From Acephala macrosclerotiorum (Eukaryota > Ascomycota > Leotiomycetes > Helotiales > Mollisiaceae): a stretch of 64,000 bases of DNA. The notes below the pieces were generated by a model. It ran no database searches and was not told where the DNA came from. It worked only from the letters and a program-made list of their open reading frames with translations. Below, piece by piece: positions 37,014 through 49,956 of the stretch. Numbering within the stretch: the first letter of the stretch is position 1; the number at the start of each line of letters is the position of its first letter. The DNA is taken from contig MU119230.1 of NCBI GenBank assembly GCA_014904845.1, forward strand, positions 124,001 to 188,000, in the 5' to 3' direction. The translations under genes were made by a program, and so were the position numbers.

Positions 37014-38611
37014 TCTCCTCTTTCATTAACTTTTTGATCTGGAAAAAGGCTTTGTGCATTCTTATTGGTGATGCGAGATGCGTGCGGTTGATGTGAGGTG
37101 ATGTGTCCAGCTGAGCGGAGTGCGAGCGATGCCGAAGACGATGGAAGAGTGACGATTGGTCGAGGTTACGGAAATGCGAATGAGGGTTAATTGAGTTTAG
37201 ATTTTGCGGTGTGGGTTTAGTCTGTTGGCGCCGAGGTGTGTGGATGTTTTTGATAGGGACGAACTTTGATGTACGATCTGGTCATTGGCTGTTGTTGGAA
37301 TTGAGGTGCTGAGGATGTTGTGCCGAACTCAATGAGCTTTCGCGGACGAGCTCTACCCGGAAGACAAGACAGGTGCAGAACCGGCATCTCGATTCTATGG
37401 CGCTGAATATGAGATGCACTTAAGCCTCAGATTCCTTTTTGGCAAGTTTCCGGCTGTATAGGAAGAGTTTTCCGAGTCTGGCTCCTCAAACTCACGACAT
37501 TGAGCTGTCACCCTGTCTGGTAGACTGAACAACTGTATTTGTTTGATCTGAAGTCTAATTTACTGCTATCCTAAATTCTAAGCATTATATCTCTGATTTC
37601 AAAGGTAGTCCTCATGGATTGCTAGATAGACATCTTCGAATTCACTGAGAATTGTGCAACGTTTGCGAAGGAAGATTGAAAAGTCGTTCTTGACATGCCC
37701 CAAAAATCCTCGAAAGGGATAGCATCCAATGCTCCTAGATTTTTTGAACAGCCTATTTAGCTAATGTTGTGTGATGTTTGTGCCATATTTGAAAGCTGCT
37801 GCCAGTGCTTAGCGCCCAGTCTTGAATGATCAACAAATTTCTTCTTCAAAAGCACTTATTTGCCCTCGAGCCGACCATGAATCTCAGTCTCGGAAGACGT
37901 CAAGGAACAGAGCTGCGCCGCCGTGTTGGAAGATCTTGTACGGATATGATAGCTGATTGATACTTGGGAAGCGCCCCTAGCTGGTCGGTCATCTGTATTG
38001 AAGTCTCATAGTTAAACTGCTCAGCATGCATAGAAAGTATAGGTAATACCTTTTGCACGAACAAGATTCTGATTTGCTGCTGCCTCGTCATCCAACTTTG
38101 ATGGACTTATCAAATTGCCCGTAAAGAAACCTGTGGAGGTATTTCCACCGCCACGACCGTGAGATTGGAATAACGATCCTGCAGATGGTAGTACGCAATG
38201 GGCGTTTCGCAACGCAACCCTCCAACCCGTGGCTTTCTGGGTTGATGGCTTCTCTGATCGACTTGAAATTTTGATCGTCACTAGGACATCTAATTCGTGA
38301 TGTATTGAGGATGGTAGAGATGAGCAAGAGCAGAAAGCAGAGGGAAGCACACGAACATGACAGTGCTTAGATCTGGTACTGAAGAAGGAATAGCTTGACG
38401 TCCATTCAATCTGTTTGGATGCGATTCGATCAAGATGGTCAGCAAAGTTGCACCTGCTCTGGTAGCGATGGCAAGAAATTTGATGATGCAACCCTCTTGC
38501 GGTGTGCAGCGTGGTTTTTCCCCCCAAAGCACTTGCTCCTCTAGCAAATCTGATGATACCCTGCACAACCCCTTCCTCACAACCATCTCTTCCTTCCCAT
38601 TTTGAGGTCTA

Positions 38612-38819
38612 CCTTCCCTTCACAACACACACAGCTATCCCACTCCACTGCCTTCTAGTCGTGTCCACCTTGTATTCTCGTCCTCCCCCTATGAAAAGAG
38701 GCCAAAGAAAAAAAGAGAAGAGAAGAAAGCCTCTTTTCATAGGGGGAGGACGAGAATACAAGGTGGACACGACTAGAAGGCAGTGGAGTGGGATAGCTGT
38801 GTGTGTTGTGAAGGGAAGG
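38612..38819. repeat. Perfect 91-bp inverted repeat with 26-nt purine-rich spacer
   Basis: The left arm 38612-38702 is the exact reverse complement of the right arm 38729-38819 with no mismatch, and pairing stops at both ends (A/G at the outer edge, C/A at the inner edge). The spacer 38703-38728 is made of A and G except for one leading C. A transcript would form a long stable hairpin. It explains why both strands carry near-identical open frames here. It may be a foldback element, a small-RNA precursor or a read/assembly foldback artefact. Confidence 0.9.
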
Positions 38820-41399
38820 GCTTGGCCTCGATGATCACTCAATTGAATCTCAACGCGTGCACCCGTATTTGTTCGGCGCGTTGATGTTGGCGTTGCGGTC
38901 GGATGCGTCTTCTTTTTGCTCGCTGCTGTAGGTGGCTCCCCATAGATCGCACTCGTGACCTATGACACATACCCCAGCTTCTCCTTCATGGCTCGAGATA
39001 CTTCTCTTCCATTCTAGTTTATTACTTTGATGATGAATGATCGCAACATTGAAGATACACCCTGAGCATTTTCGTCCGACTGTGGGATGAATTGGCGGGG
39101 CAAACTTGATGAAAGAACATTTGGAAGACCAACGAAGAGGATGTAAAGCTTGGGCAGAACTACTGAAACAAGGATGAGAAGGAGATGCTTCTCTCGAACG
39201 TTCTCGAGAAAACGATTACTGGGTATAGTAGAGCTTAGGTCCCGGGATACAAGCTGCGCCACTCGTGGGGCCAGAAAACCGGTCCCCATTTCAATTGCAG
39301 CTGAGTTAGAATATGTTCTGACAGCTGGACAAACTTTCGGGCAGCACGACACATTCCTCCATTATTGCATTTTCTAAAGAAGTTGAAGTGCTTGCGAGAT
39401 GTTTCGAACCAGAATAGCTGACGAATGAGAGACTGCGCAGACCTGCAGCTGTGGCGCGTCTTCTCGGACCACATCCTCATTCCCAGTCAACCTCCTGCAC
39501 CTACCTACTTTCACCAACCTCTCCAGCTTCAAAAGTTCGAAAATTGCTCTGGTACGATGATACCATCGATGAGCCACAACTATGGCATCTCATCTCCTTT
39601 TATCTTCTCGTGTGCTCAGTCTAATTTCCCCAGCCTCAGTCAAAAGCGGGGTAAGCCCCAACCCCAGACTCCCCCAGAATTCTCAACAATCACCAACACT
39701 CGTACTCTCCAATCGAGTTTTACATTGACACCGATACAAATGTCATCGATGGCTCCTAATACTGTCTCTGTCAGAAGCCCAATTTCAAATTGATGCCGGA
39801 AGGACTTCAGGAGGGATTTCGATACCCGGCTTGATCGGCACGCGTTCACAACAACATCGAACAACCCCCGATGGAGTTATTCTCCCGAGGATAAGTACAA
39901 GAACTCGACACGAGGAGCCACTGACTTCTGAGCAATGGAAAGAACTCTCAGATCAAGAAACATTGCTGACCTCGTTTTGCAGATTCGTGGCGGCGGATGG
40001 AGCACATCCCCAAACTTCTTTCTCCTCTACATAGACATTGTCGAAGTGCAGGACCTCAACTAGCAGGTTACCAGAAGCAGCACTCGAAACTCTTCCTCAC
40101 GCTCGATAGCCTAATCAAGAATCTCATCGCTAATACTCGTGAATGCCACGGACCGTCGTCGAATCACTCCTTGTCCGACCACATTAGGCGTTATGATGGA
40201 AGATAATGTCTTTTTTGCTCCAGGACTTTCGACAATGATCAAGTGGGCAATCCAACTTCGAGTAGCTCAAAACACTACATGCCAGCCTCCGCCCACAGCT
40301 AACCTTTCACGCAAGTCTTGGAGCCCTCGAAGTTGGAACGGTCGGCCATATGTGCCGATCTCAAGACGCTGCACTCACCAACAACAGGCGCACTAGAGCC
40401 ATGAAACGTTCTAGGTGCATTCGCGACTCGATATTCCGTTGTTCATCTGAAGGACCATAACGTCCTGCTCAGTAGCTTGGAGAAGAATGGGTCCAAGATG
40501 GTGTAGCAATGCTGGCAGCAACTTCAACAATTCTCCTGAGGTCCTTTACGAAGACACTCTCACCAAGTCTCCCTGTCGATATTCCTCCCTTCCGCCAACC
40601 CGACGTCGGTATCGAAGTATATGCCTCGGGTGTGGGTAGCTGCATCTCACTCCGGTGGTCTGGAAGGTCTGGCACATGGCGCGAGTGTGCATCATGAAAT
40701 GCAGCTCCTTTTCAGTGTGATCAATGCCCTGGAGCAATGACGAAAGCACCAACGAGGGCATTCGGACTTCGCAATCGAGGTCGGGTGAGAGAGCAAAGAC
40801 GACCGGAAAATCGTCTTGTGGAGGGATATCCCACGATATGTATTCTTTCTGTTCCGTACGATTTAGTTTAGACTTTTCTAAGATGTTTTTGAAATATGGT
40901 ATTCAAATGCTAGCCTGTCATTTTCTTCCTTGGGACATGCCGGGAGACTTGAGCAAATTTTTCGAGTCATGTCCGTTAGCTTCACGGCTTTCCTTTCTCG
41001 GCCGAGAAGGCTTTTGTTCTTTGATGCTATCAAAATTGGTTCACCTGAAGTTTCCGAGCTGTGGGGTTCACCTCATCATACTTTGTTACGAGCTTCCTCA
41101 CGCCCGTGCTCCCGAGGTACTTGCCAAGTGGTCTCTTCGAATTCTGGAGTTTTGATTCGCAATTGAGCAATTGAAGCAAAAGTAGAGCTGAGAGATGCAT
41201 TGAATATGTACAGGCAGAGCAGATATTTCAGGACCGCTCAAATGCTGACTTCCATAACTCTAAATGCCTCTAGAACAGTACTGTACAGTCTATAACGGTC
41301 TATCCTCTACCATCTACCATCTATAATTTTACCACCCAATGCAATCTCTCCTTTCACCTCCCATCCCCTTACACCTCGAAAGTATCCCATATTCTTAAT

Positions 41400-41976
41400 T
41401 TACACATACTTGCACATCATAGCAACCATGAGATCGAACAATCCAATAGCCTCAACGAAAGCAAATCCCAAAATAGCGTACGAGAACAATTGTCCACGCA
41501 TAGATGGGTTACGAGCAACAGCCGTCAAGAGAGCAGCGAACACCATGCCGATACCGATACCGGCACCACCGAGACCGATGGCAGCAGATCCCATACCGAG
41601 GTTCTGGGAGACTTGGACCATGGCGGTGGCGATTTCAGAGGAGAAGGGACGAGCGGCCTTGGTGTTTAGGGTGGAGGAGATGATCTTGGAGGTGATTTGT
41701 TGTCTCTTGAGGGTTTGGAAGGCATTGTTGCGGGCAGTGGAGGAAACACCTGCGAGTGAACATCTGTTAGCATGCTGATATCAATTGAGATGGATGGGGA
41801 GAGGTGTCAAGAGTAGGATTGGGACGAAGGGGATTCAATTGAGGGAGGAACTTACCAGAGAAAGCACGTTGAGAGGCAGTAGCCTTGATGCTGCTTCGAA
41901 CAACAGGACGAGCGACCTTAGCAGAGGTAGAGCCAACCAACGAGGCCACCTTGGGAGCGATGAAGCGAGCAGACAT
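41400..41976 (-). CDS. ATP9: Mitochondrial ATP synthase subunit 9 (F0 c-ring proteolipid), nuclear encoded
   Basis: Exons 41976-41856 and 41749-41400 (106-nt intron, phase 1, GCTAAC branch) give 156 aa. The N-terminal ~80 residues are rich in Ala, Arg, Ser and poor in acidic residues, a mitochondrial presequence (MSARFIAPKVASLVG...). The mature part is the two-helix hairpin: GLGGAGIGIGMVFAALL, the polar loop ARNPSMRGQLF and FAFVEAIGLFDLMVAMM, with the proton-carrying glutamate in VEAIG. This protein forms the rotating c-ring of F1F0 ATP synthase in the inner membrane. Length and intron position within the presequence are as expected for filamentous ascomycetes. Confidence 0.97.
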
Positions 41977-43669
41977 CTTGAATATGGTGTGGTGTGTGAG
42001 GAGAGTGGAGGTGAAGCTTCTCAAAGTCTGGAGAAGAAGAGAAAGGACAAAGGAGGGGAGCTTGTGTGTGTGCTGTGTGTGTTTGGAGCTGGAGCTTCGA
42101 ATTTCAAGCAGGAAGGAAGGAGGAAAATTTTTCTCGAGACGGGAGGAGTAGTACGAGTCGCTTGGTTCGCCGGCCAGCAATCAATGAGCGAGCTTGATTT
42201 CGATGGGCCTAAGGGTGATCTGAGGGAGGAACAGTACCCGTTTTTACTTTCACGCTTTGATTGGGTCTGAGACATGGGTTTACAGGACCCTGGCTTGAGT
42301 TGGTATTTGGCATTTTTGGTGGTTGGAAACCTGAGGTTGAGGCTCAAGATCCCGGGAGAGTGGGTCGTTGAACCTTGTCCTGGTCTCGATATGAATCCCG
42401 AGTGTGGATATCGAGAGTGTCTCTTTTTCGTTTTTAGGCGGCACATGACAGAGAGCTTGCAAACGAGAGCCCCTGAGCTTGTCGGGTGAAGACGGACATT
42501 GGTTGTTGCGAGCTTGGGAAGTTGGGATTTTCCTTTCCCGGTAAGCTGGGAAAACGCCGAGTGGCTAGCCGGGAGAGACGTTGAATTAGAGCTGCTGTCA
42601 GCTCTTGGTTGCGCAAACGACTGCAGATACGAGTGCGTGGGGGTTACCTCTCCTTTCTTTCCTTCTGCTCGTCTCCGACATCTTTTCTTCCTAGGTTGTC
42701 AAAAATATGATAAAGACACATCTCCTCTCCTTTTTTCCTTCACTCGAAACACATCAAAAGCTCTCAGTTGTCGCTCTGTCTCACTAACACGAGTAATGCT
42801 CAGCATCAATGACTCCTTTTCATTTGTCGGAGCTCCAAAATGAGATGGAGCTCAGGGATTGTCAGCCTCATGTCAGGGATAGAGAAGGCTTTTAGCGTGG
42901 TGTCTTGGATGATGCGCTAAGCATTAGACGACCGGGGTGTGCCCGTCCGACAATTCCCGACGTCCAGATTTTTTCTTCAAAACGTTGGGCGCCTGCCCAC
43001 GATGTTCGCGAGTTGTGAGGGAGTAGATAGGAATTGATTGATATCGTAAGAATCGCCAGAGTCCCGCGATCCAGCTCATATCAATTGGTCTTTTGCTGTT
43101 CCTCATTCTCAAGACTCCCACGCAGCAGAAGCTTGAACTTCGAAGCTTGACGATAGCTGAGGAGCTATGACCACCTAAAAAAAAAACTCTGAACTCGACG
43201 TCAACGTTCCGGACCAGTGGACGCCATTCCGAGATGAAAATGCAACGCCACGATTTAATGATGTGCCGAAGTGAGGCGTAAAACTTCTAGAAAGGGAACA
43301 GGGCTCGGGAAGTGGCTGAGATTTGATGCATGCTGGTTTTGAGATCTGTCTTGTTTGAAGTGTGGCTTGAAAATTGAGGGAGTGGCTGGAGCCCCTTTTT
43401 TAGATTGCTATTATTGGCTTCCGAGAGGCCTTGGCTGAGGTTGACGAGATGCACATTGGAAGGATTGGGTTTGGGTTTCTGAAAATATTCATGCCTTGCC
43501 TTCAATCACGCTTCACATTTCTCTTTTTCGCAAAGGCCTCGAATTATCGTCTTCGAATTCAATCAAAGCATGACTAGGACACGATTACAATTCATAGGAG
43601 AGTAAGGTATAAACATTGTTCATTAATATTCACGATTCGTTTGCTCATCGCTCGCTATGTTATAATCAT
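41977..43669. other. Intergenic region: ATP9 promoter and AKR1 3' flank
   Basis: About 1.7 kb. The ATP9 leader next to the gene is pyrimidine-rich on its sense strand. Open frames at 41,785-42,840 on both strands have no motif. Nothing else recognised. Confidence 0.5.
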
Positions 43670-46101
43670 TCATACACTGTCATCATTCCCAACAGCCTCA
43701 TACGATCCAGCACCATCACCACCTCTCCTCCTCGTCGCACTCATAAGCCTCGGCGTCTCATACATCGCTGTATAGTCCACGACCTGCCCACCTAGCATCG
43801 CAGTTCCGTTTTCTCTCTTGCCAAACACAGGAGCAGGATCACACCAGAAATCTTTGCAGTTCCCGATGCAGCCGTTGGAGAAAGGGTTTCGAGCTGCTCG
43901 GGGTCGGTTCTTCTTCCCTCCGTAAGCTTCTTGAGCGGTTTCGACGAAAGTGTCGACACCGAGGATTTTCTTCCATTGCGCGAAGCAGCCTGCTTTGTGG
44001 TGAGGGTGGTGGTGGCCTGGGGCGTGGGTTGGTGGTAGAGTGGGATCTGGTCCCAAGCCTGTATTGCCAATTTGAGCTCCTGCTCTAGAAGTCGTTCCTG
44101 TTGTGAGAGCGGATGAAATGGCTTCTGAAGCCTTGTTACCATGACCATGTCCATGATGTGCTCCTCGCATGTTCTCCCAGGTAGTCATGGCTCGGGAGAT
44201 CTGCACTAGTTGAACGAACATCAACATGGTGACCCAAGTCAACTGTAGTGTAGCCCAGATCGTGAGGACTAGGGTGTAAGGGTCCGCGTTGACGACTTTG
44301 CATAGACCTGGTGCCAGAATATTGCATTCATCAGGAGCACCTATGCTGACAATTTCAAAGTCTGATGGAGGGATTAGTTGGTGTCTCTCGTCTCTCTCAG
44401 GATTAACTTACAGCCGATTGCTAGTCGCACAAGAATGAAAACACCCAACTCCAAAGAGACCAGGTACAAGAAGAAGTGGCGGTGGTTGTTGATACCGATG
44501 CAATTATACACCCAAGGGCAGTGATGGTCATGTTTCGCTACGCATCGATTGCATCTCTTGCAATGCTTGCTTCTCAGCGGCATCCGAACCATGCAGGGTA
44601 CGCAAAAGTTCTGGTCGTCAAACTTCCATAGGCTCAGAAGTTCGTCAATCATTTCCTTTTGCTGCGTCAAGCCTCCAAGTTTTGGGACGAAACCGGGTTC
44701 GTAGAACATGGTGCAAAAGTAGAAGTATCCGCACAGAGTGTACGCAGTCCCAAATGCCAGATTACTGATGGGATAAGACGAGAAAGTCCCTACTTCAGAT
44801 TAGCATTGGAAAGGGGGTTGCACATGAGTACACTTACAAGGAAGAATAGTCATTGCCCAGTTTACTCCAACCCAGAAAAGAGTTGCTGCAAAGATTCCTG
44901 CCAGCCAGGGCTATGTTGGTTAGCATTGTATCATCCGGAGAGCCTTTCAAACTTACCGTCTTGTGCATATGCCTCATATCTGATGGAGCATAGTCCATGA
45001 CCTGCTGAGCCACCCATTGCAACGAGTATCCAGCGAAAAGAGCAAGTGGTATGCCAGCATACACAACCATGTGACTTGCCAACATAATCATAACCCAGAG
45101 TATGAAAAACGGCCATAAAAAGAAGAACTTTGTCATGAACTTCCGCTTGTCCTTCATCAGCCAGGAAGAACCCGGGAATTCGAGATTTCTGGACTTTCCA
45201 CCCTCATCATACCCGCACTCCTTCAACGCTCGATGCCATATCCTCTCCGTCTTCATCTCCTCCGCTGTGATGGCTGGTGTCTTTCCAGTTGAGGTTTCCG
45301 CAAACCTGTCCGCCCCATATTCCAACAACTTCTGCATACAGCCTTGGGAACCTTTCACCAGCGCCCAATGCAATGCCGTGAATCCGGTCTCGTCCGTCGC
45401 ATGTACATCTGCTCCCCATCTTAAGAATAGATCCACACATGTCGGAAATCCCTTGTACGCCGCCCACATAAGAGCAGTATGCCCATGACTGTCTGGGACG
45501 TCGACATTGATACCTTGATGTAACAGTAATACCAGCAGAAAGATGTTGCCCTCAAATGTGGCTAAGTGAAGGATGTTGTAGCCTTGAATGTCCGTAACCA
45601 GAGGATCCGCGCCATGCTGCAGTAACAAGTTGACCGTGTAATAATGGCATCTCTGCGCCGCCCACATAGCAGGTGTGGCCACAGACTCTCCTCCCTTCTT
45701 ATTCACATCCGCGCCCTCCTTCAGTAAAAACTGACACATCGCATACTGGTTATTGATAGCAGCCCACTGCAAAAAAAGGGGGTTAGCATCCATCAATCCT
45801 TCACCATCACAATGCAGAAACATACATGTAGAGGCGTAATCCCCTCTTGATCGCAATATGATGCATCAAACGTCCCACTCTCAAATAACTTCTCCATGCT
45901 TTGAACATCTCCCAGCCGCGCCAACTGCATAATATCTGCTTCCGGGCTCGTTTCTGCATCGTTCTGATGCATACTCGCTAACTCTACATTCTCCTCATCG
46001 CTCAGCTTCGGCGCCGCAGCCGTAGCCTTCCCATTTGGTCCCATTGGGGGATTATGTTGTGTAGAACCGTTGGCAGATGCTTTCGTATCAGCATGAGACA
46101 T
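43670..46101 (-). CDS. AKR1: Ankyrin-repeat DHHC palmitoyltransferase Akr1
   Basis: Five exons: 46101-45826, 45766-44957, 44910-44838, 44789-44412 and 44361-43670 (introns 59, 46, 48, 50 nt; all keep frame) give 742 aa. An acidic N-terminus is followed by about six ankyrin repeats (for example [57 protein letters not shown]). Membrane helices follow ([19 protein letters not shown] and others). The Cys-rich DHHC domain reads [18 protein letters not shown] and [13 protein letters not shown], with the catalytic Cys near residue 477. By family it S-palmitoylates membrane-associated proteins in the Golgi/endocytic system, including plasma-membrane casein kinase in yeast. The C-terminal tail has a His/Gly-rich stretch. 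It is divergent from the SRP receptor gene with only 339 bp between starts. Confidence 0.95.
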
Positions 46102-46440
46102 CTCACGACTAGGTCCTCACTCTCCTTCTTCAAGCTCTCGGGATAGCGACGGAAAGAGCAATGCAGGATACAGTATTTTCGTAATGGGTCGTTAGATATC
46201 GTTTGATAATAGAGGCATGTCGGTGAAAGGAGAGGGATTTGTAAGATGAGATGAGGATGAATGTGGGAGTTGTGGTTTGGGTTCCCAGCCAACTTTTACT
46301 CAGCCTCGCTCACGACGCAAAGTTGGACTGGGGTCCTTAATCGGGCGATCTTTCAGTCCGGACCAGCCTTGCATGGTATTCTGGCGTTCTCCGCAGCCTT
46401 TGCGATACAACACTTACCACATGCACAAAGCCCAGTGAAG
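46102..46440. promoter_or_regulatory. Compact bidirectional promoter region AKR1 / SRP102
   Basis: 339 bp separate the two ATGs of oppositely transcribed genes, so promoters and leaders of both must lie here. No specific element could be assigned. Confidence 0.6.
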
Positions 46441-47360
46441 ATGTCGACATTACAGGATTGGGCGCATGCTCTTATGAACCCATCGCCGATTGGCCTTATA
46501 ATTGCACTGATTCTCGTCTTGACGATACCTATCTTTCTCCACTCTGTCGTCTTCAAAGCCAGTGGACTCACCACCTTACCCTCTATCCTCCTCCTCGGCC
46601 CCAGCGGTTCAGGAAAGACTTCCCTTCTCACACTCGTAAGTTCTCCAAATCCTGGATCCGAAGACAAATAATCTAACAACCCCCAAAGTTCGAACGCGGA
46701 ACTCCAGCCTCAACCCACACCTCCCAAACTCCCCTTTCAGTCGAATGTTCCCTCCCCATCGGCACAAACGCCCACTCAGACCAATACCGCTCCGCCCACG
46801 ACCCCTCTTCTCTCACCCACAAGAAATTCCTCCTAATTGATACCCCAGGCCACGGCAAACTTCGTCATCATGCCCAATCCTCTATTCTCAATCCTCAGAA
46901 TCTGAAGGGTGTTATTTTCTTGGTGGATGCGGCGACGTTGAGTGCTGGTGATGAGGGGTTGAGATTGACGGCGGGTTATTTACATGATGTGCTGCTGATG
47001 TTGCAGAAGAGGGCTACGGGGGGGAAGGCGGCGAAGAGTTTGAAGGAGATTCCTGTTTTGATTGCGGCGAATAAGATGGATCTTTTCACAGCTTTACCAG
47101 CGGCATTGGTTAAGTCAAGTTTGGAAGCAGAGATTACGAAGGTTAGGGACTCGAGGAGTAAGGGGTTGTTGGATAGTGGGATAGGGATGGAGGATGGGAA
47201 TGAGGAGAATGATGACTGGTTGGGGAAGATGGGGAGTAAGGAATTTAGATTTAAGCAGATGGAGGAGTTTGATATTAGTGTTGAGGTCTCTGGAGGTAAT
47301 GTCTCTGGAGAAGATCCGAAGGTTGATAAGTGGTGGCAGTGGATTGCGGATAGGCTCTGA
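46441..47360 (+). CDS. SRP102: Signal recognition particle receptor beta subunit
   Basis: Exons 46441-46635 and 46689-47360 (53-nt intron, phase 0) give 288 aa. A single N-terminal membrane anchor (PIGLIIALILVLTIPIFLHSVVF) is followed by a small GTPase domain: P-loop GPSGSGKTS (residues 53-61), G3 motif DTPGHGKLR and G4 motif NKMDL. The family anchors the SRP receptor alpha subunit in the ER membrane and acts with SRP in co-translational targeting, so it works in the same pathway as SRP72 in this window. An acidic insertion rich in Asp/Glu/Gly precedes the C-terminal WWQWIADRL. An upstream in-frame extension exists, but the methionine at 46441 directly precedes the expected anchor. Confidence 0.93.
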
Positions 47361-48296
47361 GATTCGAGAGCAAAGAATTGAAAAAATAACTATGCAGCAA
47401 GTGCGTTTGAGTGCTGCGTGGCGATTAGAAGAGGACTTGATTGCGTCTTCTACATTGCTGGGTATCAAATTTCGATTGGAACGCCTTGCATAGTTACGTT
47501 GCATTGAAGAAGCGTGCCAGTCATGCTAGGCATCGTGAGGAGAATGTCTAGTCTTTCAAGGCCGCCCTTTATACAAACCGACCTCCAATTGTTTGCCCAG
47601 AGTTGGGACATTGAGGTAACGGTAGACAGTTGAACAGTCTGATATCTTCGTAGTCCAGCACTTGCAATGATGATTTAAGTTAAAGACAGTAATCTGGTTC
47701 ACAGCAACGGCAAAAGACGACTGCACGACTTCTTGATTCCTAGGTAGAGCTACTCGGGGCTACACTGAAATTGGGAGGGACATTGAGAGCACATGTCATG
47801 GAAAAATTATGGAGATTGTCCGACGTCTTGTCTCTATGATGGATTCTCTGCAAGCTCCAACCTCAACCTAGACATTGGCCATTGTTCGGGCTCCAGTATT
47901 TAATGCGGCGCTGTTCAAGGTCATGTTTGAAATTAGGGCATTGGGAGTATGTAGGTGATGCGTCTCAAAAGCAGTGGGTGCTAGATAATTCTGGGAGGAC
48001 TTAGACTTTCGAAGCTTATGAAGCTTAGGTTGCTCTATGTCAAGTAAGTCTTCCTACTCACAGAGACGAAGAGGAGACTGAAACCATAGAGTTAAGTGGA
48101 AAGAAGGAAGGTCATTTAAGAATGCCATGCCAATCAAATTCAGTTCTCAATATCAACTGCAAATCCAGCAGTTAAGTGCTCGTGCTCGCACACTCCACTT
48201 TATCTCCCCAACTCCAAACCAAATCGATGTAGTTGTTGAATCTACCCACACCCATAAACGCCTCGCCAAATCTCGCTATGCATCAAAACCATCTCC
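47361..48296. other. Intergenic region between converging genes
   Basis: About 940 bp between the 3' ends of the SRP receptor gene and the CBS gene. Nothing recognised. Confidence 0.5.
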
Positions 48297-49956
48297 CTAA
48301 ACCTTAGTCTGCTTAACCATCCAAGACAACAAATCAACCTTCGTCACAACCGCCACCGGCTTCGGCAACCCATCACTTTCAATACCCCCCTTCTCCGTAA
48401 CGATCGCAGCACTATTCCACTCAAAGAACTTGCTAAGAGCAGAAAGAGGAGTATCCATTGTGATCTCAACGAATTTTCTCTTGGGAGTCTTCTGTGTCTT
48501 GCCTTCCGACCTATTGGCGAGACCGTTGGTCTTTGGAGGTTCGGAGAGATTGCTGATGTCTTTGGGGTTGGTTACGACCTCTGGGATGGAGGAGAAGTCG
48601 AACATTACGTCTGAGACAGGACTCTTGCCTGTTGCTCGGCTGCGGCTGATCCAACTTAGGAGATTACCGAGGGTGACGAGACCGACGAGCTTTCCGCCCG
48701 TGGGCTTGAGGACGGGCAGTTGGTCGAAACCTTTCTCTCGCATGGTTTCGACTGCTTCGGAGCAGGGGGTGTTGGCTAGGATGGTGGTGACAGGCTTCAG
48801 TCTAAGAGAGCGGATTGTGGCGCCGTGGTATGGGTCCTTCTTTGCTGATGCTGAAGCGAGGATAGGAGAAGGTGGGGAGGTGGTTGGTGGTGTTAGGGGG
48901 AGTAAGTCGTTTGCTGCTAGCCAGTCGTCATCTGCGAATTTACTCAGATAGCTTCGGATGCTGTCTGGCAAGATGACGACCACGATGTCTCCCTTTCCTA
49001 GACCGAGTTCCTTCACACCTTTGACCAGTGCTGCGATAGCACTTCCACTGCTTCCTCCAACCAAAAGTCCTTCCTCAGCAATCAATCGTCTGGCGTAAGC
49101 AAATGCTTCTCGGTCGTTGGTCTTATACCACACGTCCACTGCCTCTCGGCCCAGAACATCTGGGATGAAATCATAGCCGATACCCTCAACTTTATATGCC
49201 TCGTTCGCATGCTCTTGGTTCAAACTCTCTGGCAAGGCAAGGATAGATCCGAATGGATCAGCTGCAATAACCTTGACATTCGGGTTGTGCTTCTTCAATC
49301 CCCTTGACAGGCCCGTAATTGTTCCTCCAGTTCCCGCACCTGCCACAATAGCCTTGATCTTTCCTCCAGTCTGCTCCCAGATCTCTTGCGCCGTGCCGTA
49401 TTCATGAGCGAGTGGGTTGTCCTTGTTTGCATATTGGTCTAAGATGTGCGAGTTGGGAATCTCCTTCTGCAGACGCTTCGCAACTCCAATGTGCGATTCT
49501 GGGGCATCCCAAGCGGCTTGTGTGGGGGTTCGAATGATCGTTGCGCCAAGTGCTCGAAGGACAGCAACTTTCTCGGGTGACATCTTCTCAGGGAGAGTGA
49601 TGATCGTCTTGTAGCCCTTGATTGCTCCGACCAATGCCAGACCAATACCGCTGTAGATTGTCAGAGCTTGCTAATGCACTCTGGCGAAGTACATACGTAT
49701 TTCCACTTGTAGGCTCAATGAGAGTGTCTCCTGGCTTTATTCTTCCCGACTTCTCAGCTTCCTCAATCATCCGCAAGGCAATGCGGTCCTTGACACTTCC
49801 ACCTGCATTGAACAGCTCTACCTTGGCATAGACCTCTGCCTCGATACCTAGACTTTGTGGGATCTTGTTCAGACGAACAAGAGGAGTATTTCCAATCAGC
49901 TCGGTGGCAGACTGTGCCATGACTGGCGGAACAGCAGGTTTGCTTATGGTTGACAT
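48297..49956 (-). CDS. CYS4: Cystathionine beta-synthase
   Basis: Exons 49956-49697 and 49650-48297 (46-nt intron, phase 2) give 537 aa. The PLP-dependent fold-type II core shows GNTPLVRLN, the Schiff-base lysine in GGSVKDR (Lys56), the substrate loop TSGNTG split by the intron, the cofactor phosphate loop [11 protein letters not shown] and the GSSGSA segment. The C-terminal third carries a pair of CBS regulatory domains (around [22 protein letters not shown] and the final [17 protein letters not shown]). It condenses homocysteine with serine to cystathionine in transsulfuration, in the cytosol. The N-terminal haem-binding region of animal enzymes is absent, as usual in fungi. The CBS pair and the length separate it from cysteine synthase. 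Confidence 0.95.

Larger units (their letters stand above)
36017..41399. other. Gene-poor region of about 5.4 kb with repeats
   Basis: Between the epoxide hydrolase and ATP9 I find no convincing gene. The region holds a family of degenerate repeats (36329-37013) and a perfect inverted repeat (38612-38819), both listed separately. Between 39,400 and 41,160 there are several short plus-strand frames (for example 40509-40697, 40724-41155) without known domains; they could be a decayed gene, but no family is recognisable. Confidence 0.5.

Noticed and set aside
38502..38842. Similar open frames on both strands around 38.5-38.8 kb
   Set aside because: They are a by-product of the perfect inverted repeat, whose arms encode the same peptide on opposite strands.
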